Assembly: GCA_034423775.1 (NCBI GenBank)
Contig: CP139918.1
Span: 1,488,001-1,552,000 of the forward strand
Direction of reading: 5' to 3'
DNA: 64,000 bases
Source: Alphaproteobacteria bacterium US3C007
Lineage (GTDB): Bacteria > Pseudomonadota > Alphaproteobacteria > Rhodobacterales > Rhodobacteraceae
A program made the translations under genes and the position numbers. Below are positions 34,713 to 43,251 of this stretch, piece by piece (position 1 is the first letter of the stretch; every line of letters begins with the position of its first letter). The notes beneath the pieces were generated by a model. That model was not told where the DNA came from. It was given only the letters and a program-made list of their open reading frames with translations, and made no database searches.

Positions 34713-35561
34713 ATGCATAGGGCGATTTTGATTATGCTGGTCGCGATGTCGTTGATCCCTTTGGGGGATACGGCGGGTAAATTGATGACAGACCAAAGCG
34801 CTCTTTCACCGTTTTTCGCCGCTTGGAGCAGGTTTGCGGTTGGCGCCCTCATATTAGCTTTTTTTGTACGCCGCGCCGCATATAAACTGTTGTTGGATTG
34901 GCGTATTATCGCGCGGGCCAGCATATTGGTCTGCGGTATTACGTCCATTCTAACAGCCCTTTCCACTGTTCCAATTGCCACCGTGTATGCGGTGTTTTTC
35001 ATCGGCCCTTTGATCAGCTATATCCTAGCTGTTCTTTTTCTGAAAGAGCCCATTGGCGGGCTACGTTTGGCTTTGGTTGCAGGCGGCTTTATAGGGGTTG
35101 TGATCGTATCGCAGCCGCAGGGACAATTTGATCCAAACCTTCTTTTTGCCGTGTTGGCGGGGCTGTGTTATGGGGTTTTTTTGGCTTTGTCTCGCGCGCT
35201 GTCCGAGATTGCGCCACCCGTGGAGATTGCAGCCACTCAATTGGCCTATGGGGCATTTGTTCTTTTGCCTTTTGCGGTTTGGAACTGGCCGGGCATAACC
35301 CTTGAGCTGGGTTTTTTGGGGGCGGCATCCGGGATTGCCTCAATGGCTGGCAATTTGCTTTTAATAATGGCTTATGCTTTGGCGCCGGCCACGCGTTTGG
35401 CGCCTTTTGTTTATTTCCAGATCGTTATCGCTACGATCAGCGGCGCAGTGGTTTTTGACGATTGGCCGAATATGCTCAGCTGGACCGGCATTGCGGTTAT
35501 TTTACTCTGCGGCGGCCTCTCGGCCAGTCGAGTGAGCCGCCCGAAGGCGCAGCCGGGTTGA
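34713..35561 (+). CDS. EamA-family (DMT superfamily) membrane transporter
   Basis: A 282-residue protein with about ten hydrophobic helices in two EamA repeats. Helix 1 is AILIMLVAMSLIPLGDTAGKL. The TVPIATVYAVFFIGPLISYI and FLKEPIGGLRLALVAGGFIG segments mark the first repeat. The second has APATRLAPFVYFQIVIATIS and a final VILLCGGLSASR helix. The substrate is unknown. Its last 60 bases overlap the nadD 3' end on the opposite strand, so the two genes are convergent and share coding sequence. Confidence 0.82.
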   Translation: MHRAILIMLVAMSLIPLGDTAGKLMTDQSALSPFFAAWSRFAVGALILAFFVRRAAYKLLLDWRIIARASILVCGITSILTALSTVPIATVYAVFFIGPLISYILAVLFLKEPIGGLRLALVAGGFIGVVIVSQPQGQFDPNLLFAVLAGLCYGVFLALSRALSEIAPPVEIAATQLAYGAFVLLPFAVWNWPGITLELGFLGAASGIASMAGNLLLIMAYALAPATRLAPFVYFQIVIATISGAVVFDDWPNMLSWTGIAVILLCGGLSASRVSRPKAQPG

Positions 35562-36104
35562 GGAGATATCTGTCATTGGAATGGGAAGATAGCACCAACA
35601 AGGCGCGCTTTGGCGGCCTAAAAGTTGGCTTTGATACCCTGGCAGGCGGGCCGCACGATAAATTCTGCTGGCGCGGGCGTTGAGCGGCGCCATCTGATCG
35701 CCGGGCCGCGCCAATATGCCGATGGGCACCGAATTCATAATGGTTTCCCATGCGTGCCATTTGTGAAACTGGTTCAGGTTATCGGCGCCCATCAGCCAAA
35801 CAAAACGATATTGTGCAAAGCGTTGTTTTAAGGCGGCAATCGTGTCGGATGTAAAACGGGTGCCGAGGTCGCTTTCAATGCCGGTGACATCAACCTTTGG
35901 GTGCTCCATCACTCGTTTTGCTGCGCGTATTCTGGATAAAAGCGGGTCTGGCCCCGTTGTTTTGAGCGGATTGGCAGGGCTGACCATCCACCAAACCCGA
36001 TCAAGCCCGAAGCGGCGCAGCGCATGCCGCGTTATTTCAACATGCCCCGCATGCGCAGGGTCAAAAGAGCCACCCAAAAGGCCAATGATGCGTTGTGCTG
36101 CCAT
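35502..36104 (-). CDS. nadD: Nicotinate-nucleotide adenylyltransferase
   Basis: A 200-residue enzyme that adenylates nicotinate mononucleotide in NAD synthesis. The nucleotidyltransferase motif GGSFDPAHAGHVEITRHAL contains the HxGH signature (about residues 9-27). The VWWMVSPANPLK segment is next, and the C-terminal ISSTRLR motif (ISSTxxR) is present. The start at 36104 (MAAQRIIGLLGG) gives the normal length; a GTG at 36140 would add 12 residues without family support. The 3' end overlaps the convergent EamA gene by 60 bases. Confidence 0.9.
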   Translation of the reverse strand: MAAQRIIGLLGGSFDPAHAGHVEITRHALRRFGLDRVWWMVSPANPLKTTGPDPLLSRIRAAKRVMEHPKVDVTGIESDLGTRFTSDTIAALKQRFAQYRFVWLMGADNLNQFHKWHAWETIMNSVPIGILARPGDQMAPLNARASRIYRAARLPGYQSQLLGRQSAPCWCYLPIPMTDISSTRLRLRAAHSTGREAAAE

Positions 36105-36297
36105 ATTCTGCTCGCGTCTTTCTGGTTCGTGCGGGGGCACGGATCATATTCTTCTTCAATAGCCACCCTAAGCGCAGAAGTCATCCCCGCCGATCCGGCG
36201 GTGTCTGCAGAGTTTAAAATTTAACCTGAGGCGTTGCCCCCGCGCCCCCATTTGGGTATCTAACCATTCTGAATTATCGCCCTAAGGAGCAATCGAG

Positions 36298-37953
36298 ATG
36301 GCCGCGTATCAATATGTTTATCACATGGATGGTGTTTCAAAGACCTATCCGGGGGGCAAGAAATGCTTTGAGAATATTCGGCTGTCATTTTTGCCCGGTG
36401 TAAAAATTGGTGTGGTTGGAGTGAACGGCGCGGGTAAATCAACGCTGATGAAAATTATGGCGGGGCTTGATAAAGATTTCACAGGCGAAGCCTGGTCGGC
36501 CGAAGGCGCGAAAGTCGGCTATTTGTCGCAAGAGCCTAAATTGAACGAAGAGATGAACGTTCGCGATAACGTCATGCTGGGCGTCGCCGAGAAAAAAGCC
36601 ATTTTGGAACGCTATAATGAGCTGGCAATGAATTATTCCGATGAAACCGCGGATGAAATGGCCAATCTTCAAGATAAGATCGATGCAGAAAATCTGTGGG
36701 ATTTGGATAGCCAAATCGATGTGGCAATGGAGGCGCTGAGATGTCCAGATGATGAGGCTGATGTGGCGACGTTGTCGGGGGGGGAGCGGCGTCGGGTGGC
36801 CCTGTGCCGGTTGCTACTCGAGGCGCCCGATATGCTGCTACTCGATGAACCTACCAACCATTTAGACGCAGAAACCATCGCGTGGCTGCAGCAGCATTTG
36901 ATCGATTATAAGGGTACAATTTTGATTGTGACGCATGATCGTTATTTCTTGGATGATATCACCGGTTGGATTCTCGAGCTGGATCGCGGCAGCGGCATTC
37001 CTTATGAGGGAAATTACTCAAGCTGGCTGGAACAAAAAGCCAAACGCCTTTCGCAAGAGGCACGCGAGGATAAGAGCCGGCAAAAAACGCTTGAGCGCGA
37101 ATTGGAATGGATGCGCCAGGGTCAAAAAGCCCGGCAAGCCAAACAAAAAGCCCGGATCAACGCCTATAATGATCTGGCAAATCAATCCGAGCGCGAGAAA
37201 ATTAGCCGCGCGCAAATCGTTATTCCAAACGGGCCGCGGCTAGGTGGTAAAGTGATCGAAGTGGATGGTTTGCACAAAGCCATGGGTGATAAACTGCTTA
37301 TCGAAAATCTTGAGTTTTCGTTGCCACCGGGGGGTATTGTGGGCGTGATTGGTCCGAACGGGGCCGGCAAATCAACGCTTTTCAAAATGCTCACGCAGCA
37401 TGAAGCGCCGGATGCGGGTGCTATTACCTATGGGGATACGGTTGAGTTATCTTATGTTGATCAGTCGCGCGATGATTTGAAAGCCGATGCTACCGTGTGG
37501 GAGGCGATCGCTGATGGCCAAGATATCATCCATCTTGGCGATGCCGAAGTGAATTCACGCGCCTATTGTTCGGCGTTTAATTTTAAAGGGGGAGATCAAC
37601 AAAAAAAGGTCGGGTTGCTGTCTGGAGGAGAACGCAATCGTGTTCATATGGCCCGGCTGCTAAAATCAGGCGGCAATGTATTGCTGCTCGATGAACCGAC
37701 CAATGATCTTGATGTCGAAACCTTGCGCGCGCTAGAAGACGCTCTGGTCGATTTTGCAGGCTGCGCGGTTGTAATCTCGCATGATCGCTTTTTCTTAGAC
37801 CGGATTTGCACGCATATTTTGGCGTTTGAAGGCGAGGCGCATGTGGAATGGTTTGAAGGAAACTTTGCCGATTATGAAGAGGATAAGAAGCGGCGTTTGG
37901 GCGCGGACGCTTTAAAGCCGAAGCGGATAAAGCATAAAAAGTTTTCTCGATAA
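36298..37953 (+). CDS. ettA: Energy-dependent translational throttle protein (ABC-F ATPase)
   Basis: A 551-residue soluble ABC-F protein with two ATPase domains and no membrane part. Domain 1 has Walker A GVNGAGKSTLMKIMAGL (about residues 41-57), signature LSGGERRRVALCRLLLEAP and Walker B MLLLDEPTNHLD. A charged linker (about 245-300, rich in Arg, Lys and Glu) is the tRNA-interacting region. Domain 2 has GPNGAGKSTLFKML, LSGGERNRVHMARLL and LLLDEPTNDLD. The EttA-specific start YQYVYHMDGVSKTYPGGKK is clear. It binds the ribosomal E site and gates elongation by energy state. AAGGAG precedes the ATG. Confidence 0.95.
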   Translation: MAAYQYVYHMDGVSKTYPGGKKCFENIRLSFLPGVKIGVVGVNGAGKSTLMKIMAGLDKDFTGEAWSAEGAKVGYLSQEPKLNEEMNVRDNVMLGVAEKKAILERYNELAMNYSDETADEMANLQDKIDAENLWDLDSQIDVAMEALRCPDDEADVATLSGGERRRVALCRLLLEAPDMLLLDEPTNHLDAETIAWLQQHLIDYKGTILIVTHDRYFLDDITGWILELDRGSGIPYEGNYSSWLEQKAKRLSQEAREDKSRQKTLERELEWMRQGQKARQAKQKARINAYNDLANQSEREKISRAQIVIPNGPRLGGKVIEVDGLHKAMGDKLLIENLEFSLPPGGIVGVIGPNGAGKSTLFKMLTQHEAPDAGAITYGDTVELSYVDQSRDDLKADATVWEAIADGQDIIHLGDAEVNSRAYCSAFNFKGGDQQKKVGLLSGGERNRVHMARLLKSGGNVLLLDEPTNDLDVETLRALEDALVDFAGCAVVISHDRFFLDRICTHILAFEGEAHVEWFEGNFADYEEDKKRRLGADALKPKRIKHKKFSR

Positions 37954-38093
37954 TAGCGAATAATTTTACATTGATCAGTAAAGTCTGAAATTGAGAGAAT
38001 AACTTTTAAATTTTAGGCTGTTTCTCTGACAAATATATTGAACATGACGGCTGACCTTGTTTTACTATGAGAGGTAAAATGGAGAAAGAGCTG

Positions 38094-38204
38094 ATGAAAA
38101 AATTTGTAATTATGGCCGCTGTAATCTGTGGTCTGGGTGGGTGTAACACGATGTCTGATTATAATGTGAACCCTGCAGACTGGTTTTCAGGCGCAAGCGA
38201 GTAA
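38094..38204 (+). CDS. Small lipoprotein, 36 residues
   Basis: The frame MKKFVIMAAVICGLGGC starts a lipoprotein signal peptide with a lipobox-like Leu-Gly-Gly-Cys. It is followed by a short mature tail (NTMSDYNVNPADWFSGASE). The ATG at 38094 has GGAG 9 bases upstream (38081-38084); an in-frame ATG at 38079 is less likely. It resembles the entericidin-type and other tiny lipoproteins of alphaproteobacteria in size and plan, but I cannot assign it to a family. A weak GC-rich hairpin follows near 38211-38233. Confidence 0.6.
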   Translation: MKKFVIMAAVICGLGGCNTMSDYNVNPADWFSGASE

Positions 38205-38269
38205 ACCGTTCAGGGGCGCCTGTTAAGACGCCTCTGGGTGTCGCCCGATTATATTGCGCCAGATAGGCG

Positions 38270-38827
38270 CTAGCCTGCAACATCTCTTTGAGAATCGGCA
38301 GCCGTTCTTTGCCGGCGCATTATGAGCATCAAGAACAGGCAGACTACAAACAAGCCTCCGATATCCCCAATCACGAAGATCAGCGTGGCGAAGCTTTGTC
38401 CTCCCGTGAACCCGTTAAAAATTGCGGCGTTGAATATGCTGGCAAAGGATCCAACAAGGAAAACGGGTATGAATTTCGGAACGTGCATCGCTGTTGCAAA
38501 AAAATCAAAGCCGCAGCGTTTGAAACATTCGAATGTGAGAGGAACGATTACAAGACCCGCAATGATTCCGATCGCGGCGCCGCTGGTAAAGCCCGGCAAC
38601 CCCAATATCATATAATGGCCCAGAACAACGCCGGGCATCAGTAAGAAAATCGATTTCCAGCCATAAAGCCACGCTGTAAGAACGCGCACAGCATGCGGAA
38701 AAAACAATAGACTGCCGAAAACCTCTACACCCAGCGCCCAATCTTGCACGGGCTGTACGATGTGGGTTGTCAATAAAAATCCAAATATATATGCCAGCGA
38801 CGGTATGCAAAACTCAATTGCGCGCAT
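38270..38827 (-). CDS. Uncharacterised integral membrane protein (about 6 helices)
   Basis: A 185-residue hydrophobic protein with about five or six membrane helices: IPSLAYIFGFLLTTHIV, SLLFFPHAVRVLTAW, SIFLLMPGVVLGHYM, AAIGIIAGLVIVPLTF, FIPVFLVGSFASIFNAA and GDIGGLFVVCLFLMLIM. A basic cytoplasmic tail follows. The start at 38827 is preceded by GGAGGG at 8 bases. I do not recognise the family; the opening helices resemble integral-membrane sensor (MASE-like) domains, but no signalling domain follows. It lies 105 bases after the winged-helix gene on the same strand. Confidence 0.6.
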   Translation of the reverse strand: MRAIEFCIPSLAYIFGFLLTTHIVQPVQDWALGVEVFGSLLFFPHAVRVLTAWLYGWKSIFLLMPGVVLGHYMILGLPGFTSGAAIGIIAGLVIVPLTFECFKRCGFDFFATAMHVPKFIPVFLVGSFASIFNAAIFNGFTGGQSFATLIFVIGDIGGLFVVCLFLMLIMRRQRTAADSQRDVAG

Positions 38828-38932
38828 AGAGATATCCCTCCGATGCGGTGAGTATATGCTGTTCACCATTGAGTTAAAAGTAAGGACATCCTTACCTTTT
38901 AACTTTGTTTAAGGCATTGTAATTATGGCTTT

Positions 38933-39217
38933 TTATTGCGACTGTATTATATATCCACCGCGACCCTTGCCATTATAAGCCAGGTGATCTTGATCAATAA
39001 GAGACTTCAACGCGCGGAAAATAGACGGGCGAGATGAGGATTCTAAAAACCGATGTGCAAGGATATCTTTGGTTTTCACAATCGGTGCTGCGTCTTTTAA
39101 TTCGACGCATGCGAGCATCACATCACGCTCAAGGTGAGACACATCTGTGAGCCCAACTTCGCTTTCCATATCCAGCATTAAGCCTCTCAGTTTCGCTAAA
39201 TGGGTTAACGATGACAT
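38933..39217 (-). CDS. Small winged-helix DNA-binding protein
   Basis: A 94-residue protein that fits a stand-alone winged helix. Helices span about residues 25-40 (HLERDVMLACVELKDAA). The helix-turn-helix lies at KTKDILAHRFLESSSRPSIF and ALKSLIDQDHLAYNGKGRGG, ending in the beta-wing YNGKGRGGYIIQ. The pattern resembles MarR- or ArsR-like regulators without an effector domain. It is first in a leftward pair with the membrane protein at 38270-38827 and could regulate it or itself; this is inferred from position. Confidence 0.65.
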   Translation of the reverse strand: MSSLTHLAKLRGLMLDMESEVGLTDVSHLERDVMLACVELKDAAPIVKTKDILAHRFLESSSRPSIFRALKSLIDQDHLAYNGKGRGGYIIQSQ

Positions 39218-39628
39218 GATAGGTTCCTTTGACCAGTTACGCTGCCTTATTATAACAAAAAAACGATTAATAAAATAGAAATTATCAAAACGAGCTATAA
39301 AATACGCATATTTTGTGAAAATCTATAAATGATTGCGCTATCAGATCCGGCTCCGTCCCCCGATAGCGGTGCGTTATGTTATAGTCTTAAAGTGAGGGCG
39401 GTGGCGTGCGTTTGCGATCCTTATCAGCCGCCGCGGTTAACGCGGGTGCGCTGTTTATAAGGCCGCCGGCGGCGAAGATGTTTTAAACAATAAATAAACG
39501 CCAAGGCTTGCCTTGACAAATATGCATTTAAACTGAACTTTTGATACAAGGCACGGGGCTTGTTTCATGCCAATGTGAGCAATGCCTGCGATGAAATTTG
39601 CCCCAGCGGAAGAATGCCATTGGATAGG
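39218..39628. other. Intergenic region with a hairpin
   Basis: About 410 bases with no supported gene. The left part, just upstream of the winged-helix gene, is AT-rich. CGCTATC (39336-39342) and GATAGCG (39362-39368) form a perfect 7-base stem. GC-rich sequence follows (39425-39476). A TTGACA at about 39514 could be a -35 element for rightward transcription, but no gene starts after it. Confidence 0.4.
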
Positions 39629-40381
39629 TTAGCGGACGCTGATTCGGCATTGTACGGCTGTCTTTCCGCCAATTTTTACGACAATCTGGTCTCCAGATTG
39701 TACCAAATGCATGCCAAGGGCGGTTCCTCCCAGAACTATATTTCCGGATGCCATCTTCAAATCATACTCTGCCAAATGAGAGGTGAGCCACTCCAATGAA
39801 GATCTGGGTCCCCCGTCCATCGGCCACATGTTACCAGCATCGATTTCGGCGCCATTCACTTCTAGCGATAGAACCGATTTCTCGCCATATATGTTGGGCA
39901 GGCCTTTCCAATTTTGATCGGGCAGAATTATTCCTTTATTCAGACCATTATTCGCAATCAGTTCTGACAGAGATTTTTTGGGAGCGCGAAAAACGAAATT
40001 ATGCAATTCAATCACTGGGAAGACGGAGGTGATTACGCCGCCTGCTCCGGTCTGAAAAGCCATTTCAGCTTCAATAGCTAAATTATCAAATTGATTTAGG
40101 TTTAGCGTGGCGCCGCTTTGATGAATTTCTTGGTTGAACAAAGTCCCGCGAATTGGCCCCTGCATGCCAAAAAGTTTTGTTATGCCAGGTCCGGTACATC
40201 CCACCTTGTAACCGGCTATTGTCTCACCTTTTTGTAGCCTCAATTTGACCATGGTGTCTTGGATGGCATAGGCCTCATTGATGGTTATGTGAAAGCCTTC
40301 ATCCTTGAATATAGTGCCTGGTTTGTTGCTTTGGTAATCTGCCAGCTGTCGACGTGCCCAGGCATCGATTTTATGTGTCAT
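39629..40381 (-). CDS. 2-keto-4-pentenoate hydratase / fumarylacetoacetate hydrolase family protein
   Basis: A 250-residue protein related to MhpD/XylJ hydratases and 4-oxalocrotonate decarboxylases. Family features are GYKVGCTGPGITKLFGMQGP (about residues 57-76), the metal-binding acid IEAEMAFQTG (about 103-112) and PVIELHNFVF (about 121-130). A C-terminal GTALGMHLVQSGDQIVVKIG completes the fold. It would hydrate or cleave a 2-oxo-acid of the type produced by aromatic meta-cleavage. No other meta-cleavage gene is adjacent, so its pathway is unclear. It is a single gene by spacing. Confidence 0.85.
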   Translation of the reverse strand: MTHKIDAWARRQLADYQSNKPGTIFKDEGFHITINEAYAIQDTMVKLRLQKGETIAGYKVGCTGPGITKLFGMQGPIRGTLFNQEIHQSGATLNLNQFDNLAIEAEMAFQTGAGGVITSVFPVIELHNFVFRAPKKSLSELIANNGLNKGIILPDQNWKGLPNIYGEKSVLSLEVNGAEIDAGNMWPMDGGPRSSLEWLTSHLAEYDLKMASGNIVLGGTALGMHLVQSGDQIVVKIGGKTAVQCRISVR

Positions 40382-40700
40382 TTAAAGTTATCTACCGCGC
40401 TCGTAATCTACAGTTCATTCACCTTGAAGCCTATCTTCGCAAAGAGCACTTGATCAAGGCAGCGCCCGACTTTCTTTTGCCTATGTGATGAAAGCTCGTT
40501 GAAGATATAACCACATTGTTGCGGTACAATAATGGGTGATCAGGTTAGGGTTGGCGCCTGTTTATCAAGGGCCACGCATCGAGCGTTTAAAATACCTTCC
40601 GACCAAATCACCATTGCCATGATTTTTAGAGCCTGCCATTGTCATGGGCGAAAATAACGAAACGAGCGATCGCAAATACTCACACTGGGAGGTTTTAATA
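40382..40700. other. Intergenic region upstream of the GFA-family gene
   Basis: About 320 bases between divergent genes. The GFA frame is open back to 40644, but that part has no family match. I see no other gene or clear element. Confidence 0.4.
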
Positions 40701-41159
40701 ATGCCTAGCGATATACAAGAAGCAAAATGCTTTTGTGGAGAGACAGCAATAAGTTTCAAAAATGATCCTATGATGCATTTCATGTGTCATTGCACCGATT
40801 GCAAGGTTCTTTTTGACGGTTCGTCCAAAATGTTTGTTTACACTGAGCTTGATGTTGAGCTGTCGGGAGCCTTTCAAACCTTTAGCTATAAAGGCGGCAG
40901 TGGAAATTTACTGAACCTGACTTTTTGTAGCTCATGCGGCATGAATGTGTGCACTAAGCCAGATTTACTTGAAGGGATGGTGTATGTGTTTTCGGGTATG
41001 TTACGCGCATTTTATGAATTCAAACCGAATGTAGAATTGTTTACAGATCATAGATTTCCATGGGAAAAACAGCCAGACACTGCGATTCAATCCTATGCCC
41101 ATAATGGTACGGTTGAGCGGATAGGAGAGCTTTTGGAAAATTTGGATCAACGAGGATAA
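40701..41159 (+). CDS. GFA-family (glutathione-dependent formaldehyde-activating enzyme-like) zinc protein
   Basis: A 152-residue protein with the GFA/CENP-V-like fold. Zinc-binding cysteines appear as KCFCGET (about residues 9-15), CHCTDC (about 30-35) and FCSSCGMNVCTK (about 76-87). These match the family pattern CxCG...CHCxxC...CxxC. Family members bind zinc and some act on glutathione adducts, but most, including this one, have no proven reaction. The start at 40701 follows a GGGAGG site at good distance. It is a single gene. Confidence 0.85.
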   Translation: MPSDIQEAKCFCGETAISFKNDPMMHFMCHCTDCKVLFDGSSKMFVYTELDVELSGAFQTFSYKGGSGNLLNLTFCSSCGMNVCTKPDLLEGMVYVFSGMLRAFYEFKPNVELFTDHRFPWEKQPDTAIQSYAHNGTVERIGELLENLDQRG

Positions 41160-41350
41160 ACAATCCATCTTGCTCGGGGTAATGATTGCAAACCCCCTTG
41201 CTATTTGCTGCGTGTCGTCGACTTGGGCTAAAGGCAATAAAAGCCATCTTTCTTGGGCGAAACAAAAACACATCTCATGATCAAAGGACGGTGGCTTTTT
41301 GGGCTTAACAGTTGGTCGACAGCGCTTTTTATTTAGCGTAACGTTCTTTT

Positions 41351-41827
41351 ATGAAGATAGATGGAAATATAGCTGCGCAAGTCGCCCTACAAGCCAGAAA
41401 CACCGCGCCTAAAGCGCCGGTGGTTGCGCATGAAACCACCGGGACTAAAGGTGAAAAATCTGCTGATGTGGTTCTATCTCAAGAGCTCATCGCGAAAAAC
41501 TACCTTAAAGTGACGGCGTCCATGGAAGCGGGAAAATCCAGAGGAGCATCGCTGTCCAAAATTTCAGATAGCTACGATAATATTCCAGAGGTTGGCCTGT
41601 TAAATGCCAATTCAGGGCCAAAATCTGGACCGGCGTCGGTATCGCTAGAACTCTCTGGCATTCGCAGAGATACGATCACTATGATGAACGAATTGCCTGC
41701 CGAGGTGAATATCCAAGTGGCAGATGAGATTCGTGTGTTAATTGCCAAGAATGAATGGCCTACAGACACTAAGTCAATCAACGAAAAAATCAAACAGATT
41801 ACAAACGCCATTCAATCTCAGCGTTGA
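41351..41827 (+). CDS. Uncharacterised 158-residue soluble protein
   Basis: It starts MKIDGNIAAQVALQARNTAP, is low in cysteine and aromatic residues, and has no signal peptide or membrane helix. The N-terminal half (residues 1-100) is Ala/Ser/Lys-rich and probably disordered. The C-terminal 60 residues look helical (ELSGIRRDTITMMNELPAEV, then IRVLIAKNEWPTD). The plan, a disordered N-terminus and a compact helical C-terminus, is like small regulatory or anti-sigma-type proteins, but no family is recognised. A good terminator immediately after the stop supports a real gene. Confidence 0.6.
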   Translation: MKIDGNIAAQVALQARNTAPKAPVVAHETTGTKGEKSADVVLSQELIAKNYLKVTASMEAGKSRGASLSKISDSYDNIPEVGLLNANSGPKSGPASVSLELSGIRRDTITMMNELPAEVNIQVADEIRVLIAKNEWPTDTKSINEKIKQITNAIQSQR

Positions 41828-41860
41828 AGCGGGATTATGCTTTTTAATTCCCGCTTTATT
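41828..41860 (+). terminator. Intrinsic terminator after the 41351-41827 gene
   Basis: The 7-base stem AGCGGGA (41828-41834) pairs with TCCCGCT (41849-41855) around a T-rich loop, followed by TTATT. It directly abuts the stop codon of the preceding gene. Confidence 0.75.
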
Positions 41861-42382
41861 GTTGGGGACCTGATAAAAGGTTGGTCATTCGGTGATGTGC
41901 TGTCCGCTTCTCATTTAGCGTCATATCTGCCCGCCAGATGATCAACGACAACCCTCCTTGTTTTTGGCATTTTTTGAACTTCTTATATTTACGATTATTC
42001 AAGGGAACCACAGCATGGGCCCTGCTAACAGCTGTAAAAAAGCCTTTATAAGGTCACTGGAAACCCCAAATATTCCTATGCCTGCTGATAAGTTCTTGCA
42101 CCTGATAGAGGGTTTTTACCTCTAGCTCAGGCGTTTTGGGGGATGTCGAAAACGCATTGGGCGTTCTAGCCATCTGGGTTGCGGTCAATTTTATCAGCGG
42201 CACGTTTGCCAGCTGACCTTTGAAGGTTATGCAGGGCGTTGAGAGCAGCACAAAGCGCGCAACTGACGGTATGGATATTTTCCAAGTGATATGGGCCTGA
42301 TCACGCTGCAAACCCATTTTCTAAGAAGCTTTGACCGGCGCAAATACAGCTTCGATCGAATCTCACAGGAGCGCTAATGCTG
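41861..42382. other. Gene-poor interval, possible decayed sequence
   Basis: About 520 bases with no convincing gene. An 87-codon minus-strand frame (42054-42317) has no ribosome-binding site or recognisable domain, and other frames are broken by stops. The stretch may be a decayed gene, but I cannot identify its ancestor. Confidence 0.35.
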
Positions 42383-42589
42383 TTAGTCTTTTTTATCCGG
42401 GTTTTTATGAAACATAAAATCTAAATCAACGTCAGTTTTCATGGCTGCACTTACTCCACTGGCTATAAAAACGATAGCCAAAAGAAATCCGATTGGCACC
42501 AATATCGCCGGTGCTGCAATCAACTGAAGGTGAATTAAGAGCGTAAGCCCCATAATGAAAATTGAAATATAGTACGCCCAGTAATGCAT
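42383..42589 (-). CDS. Small membrane protein with two helices
   Basis: A 68-residue protein. Helix 1 is AYYISIFIMGLTLLIHLQLI (about residues 5-24) and helix 2 is ILVPIGFLLAIVFIASGVSA (about 29-48), followed by a charged, lysine-rich C-terminal tail (DFMFHKNPDKKD). The clean two-helix plan and acid/base tail argue for a real gene. The family is not recognised. It is downstream of the 42711-42959 gene on the same strand (121 bases). Confidence 0.5.
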   Translation of the reverse strand: MHYWAYYISIFIMGLTLLIHLQLIAAPAILVPIGFLLAIVFIASGVSAAMKTDVDLDFMFHKNPDKKD

Positions 42590-42710
42590 TTTTGATCTTT
42601 ACCTCCGTCGTTTGGAAAATAGGTCGGCCCGAAAACCGGTCAAATACGACCTTTCAAATTTAAACGATATTACGATACTGGCTGAGTCAGCGGTGAGAGA
42701 AAAGGTATTG

Positions 42711-42959
42711 TTAAGGGCAACAGCCACATGAACTTGCGGGCGCGGTTATCTTTTTTATCGGCTTTGATTTAATCCGCTTTTTGGTCGGCGTTACCTGCAG
42801 CGGTTTTTCCAATGCTTCAGCTTCCTTAGTCAGTTTGTCTCTGACGTAATCGTGAAGTGTGAAAAAGCCGAGCTTGGCGGCCTTTTTTGTCTCATAATTG
42901 AGCCGGCCGCGTAGGTTAGAAACATAAATTTCTACGGTTTCTTCAGAAACTTGTATCAA
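42711..42959 (-). CDS. Small basic protein with a C-terminal CGCC motif
   Basis: An 82-residue protein starting at TTG 42959, with AAAGG 8 bases upstream. The N-terminal half (SEETVEIYVSNLRGRLNYET) is a probable helix. The C-terminal half is lysine/threonine-rich, and the last residues are SSCGCCP. Three closely spaced cysteines at the end suggest metal binding or disulfide chemistry. I recognise no family. The TTG start lowers confidence. Confidence 0.42.
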   Translation of the reverse strand: MIQVSEETVEIYVSNLRGRLNYETKKAAKLGFFTLHDYVRDKLTKEAEALEKPLQVTPTKKRIKSKPIKKITAPASSCGCCP

Positions 42960-43038
42960 GACATACCTTTCAAATCAGGCTTTTTTATACCGGTTTTGGC
43001 GAAAACAACAAGTTCTAAAATAAAAGGATAAGGCGAAA

Positions 43039-43251
43039 TTGTCTGAACGGGCATTGCTGAAAGCTGATGATATAACAATTTTTAAGCTATTGGAAAATGG
43101 CAAGGAAATTTCTGATGCTCTGGCCCTGTATAAAAACTTGGTGGGCGCAGAAGAAGACTGGAAGGCGCGGGAGAACTGCACAAGGCGGGCCAGTGCGGTT
43201 GAACTAGAATCCTGGCGCAATGGCGCGCGAAAAGTCAATAGCGCTGGATAA
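43039..43251 (+). CDS. Small helical protein, possible gene
   Basis: A 70-residue protein starting at TTG 43039, preceded by AAAAGGATAAGG. The composition is typical of real coding sequence: alternating charged and hydrophobic residues (LLKADDITIFKLLENGKEIS) and a helical C-terminal half with WKARENCTRRA. No family is recognised. It overlaps the end of the lipoprotein gene (43235) by 17 bases, tail to tail. Confidence 0.4.
   Translation: MSERALLKADDITIFKLLENGKEISDALALYKNLVGAEEDWKARENCTRRASAVELESWRNGARKVNSAG

Noticed and set aside
42054..42317. Minus-strand 87-codon frame, considered as a small gene or transposase piece
   Set aside because: No ribosome-binding site, no recognisable domain, and no inverted repeats around it.
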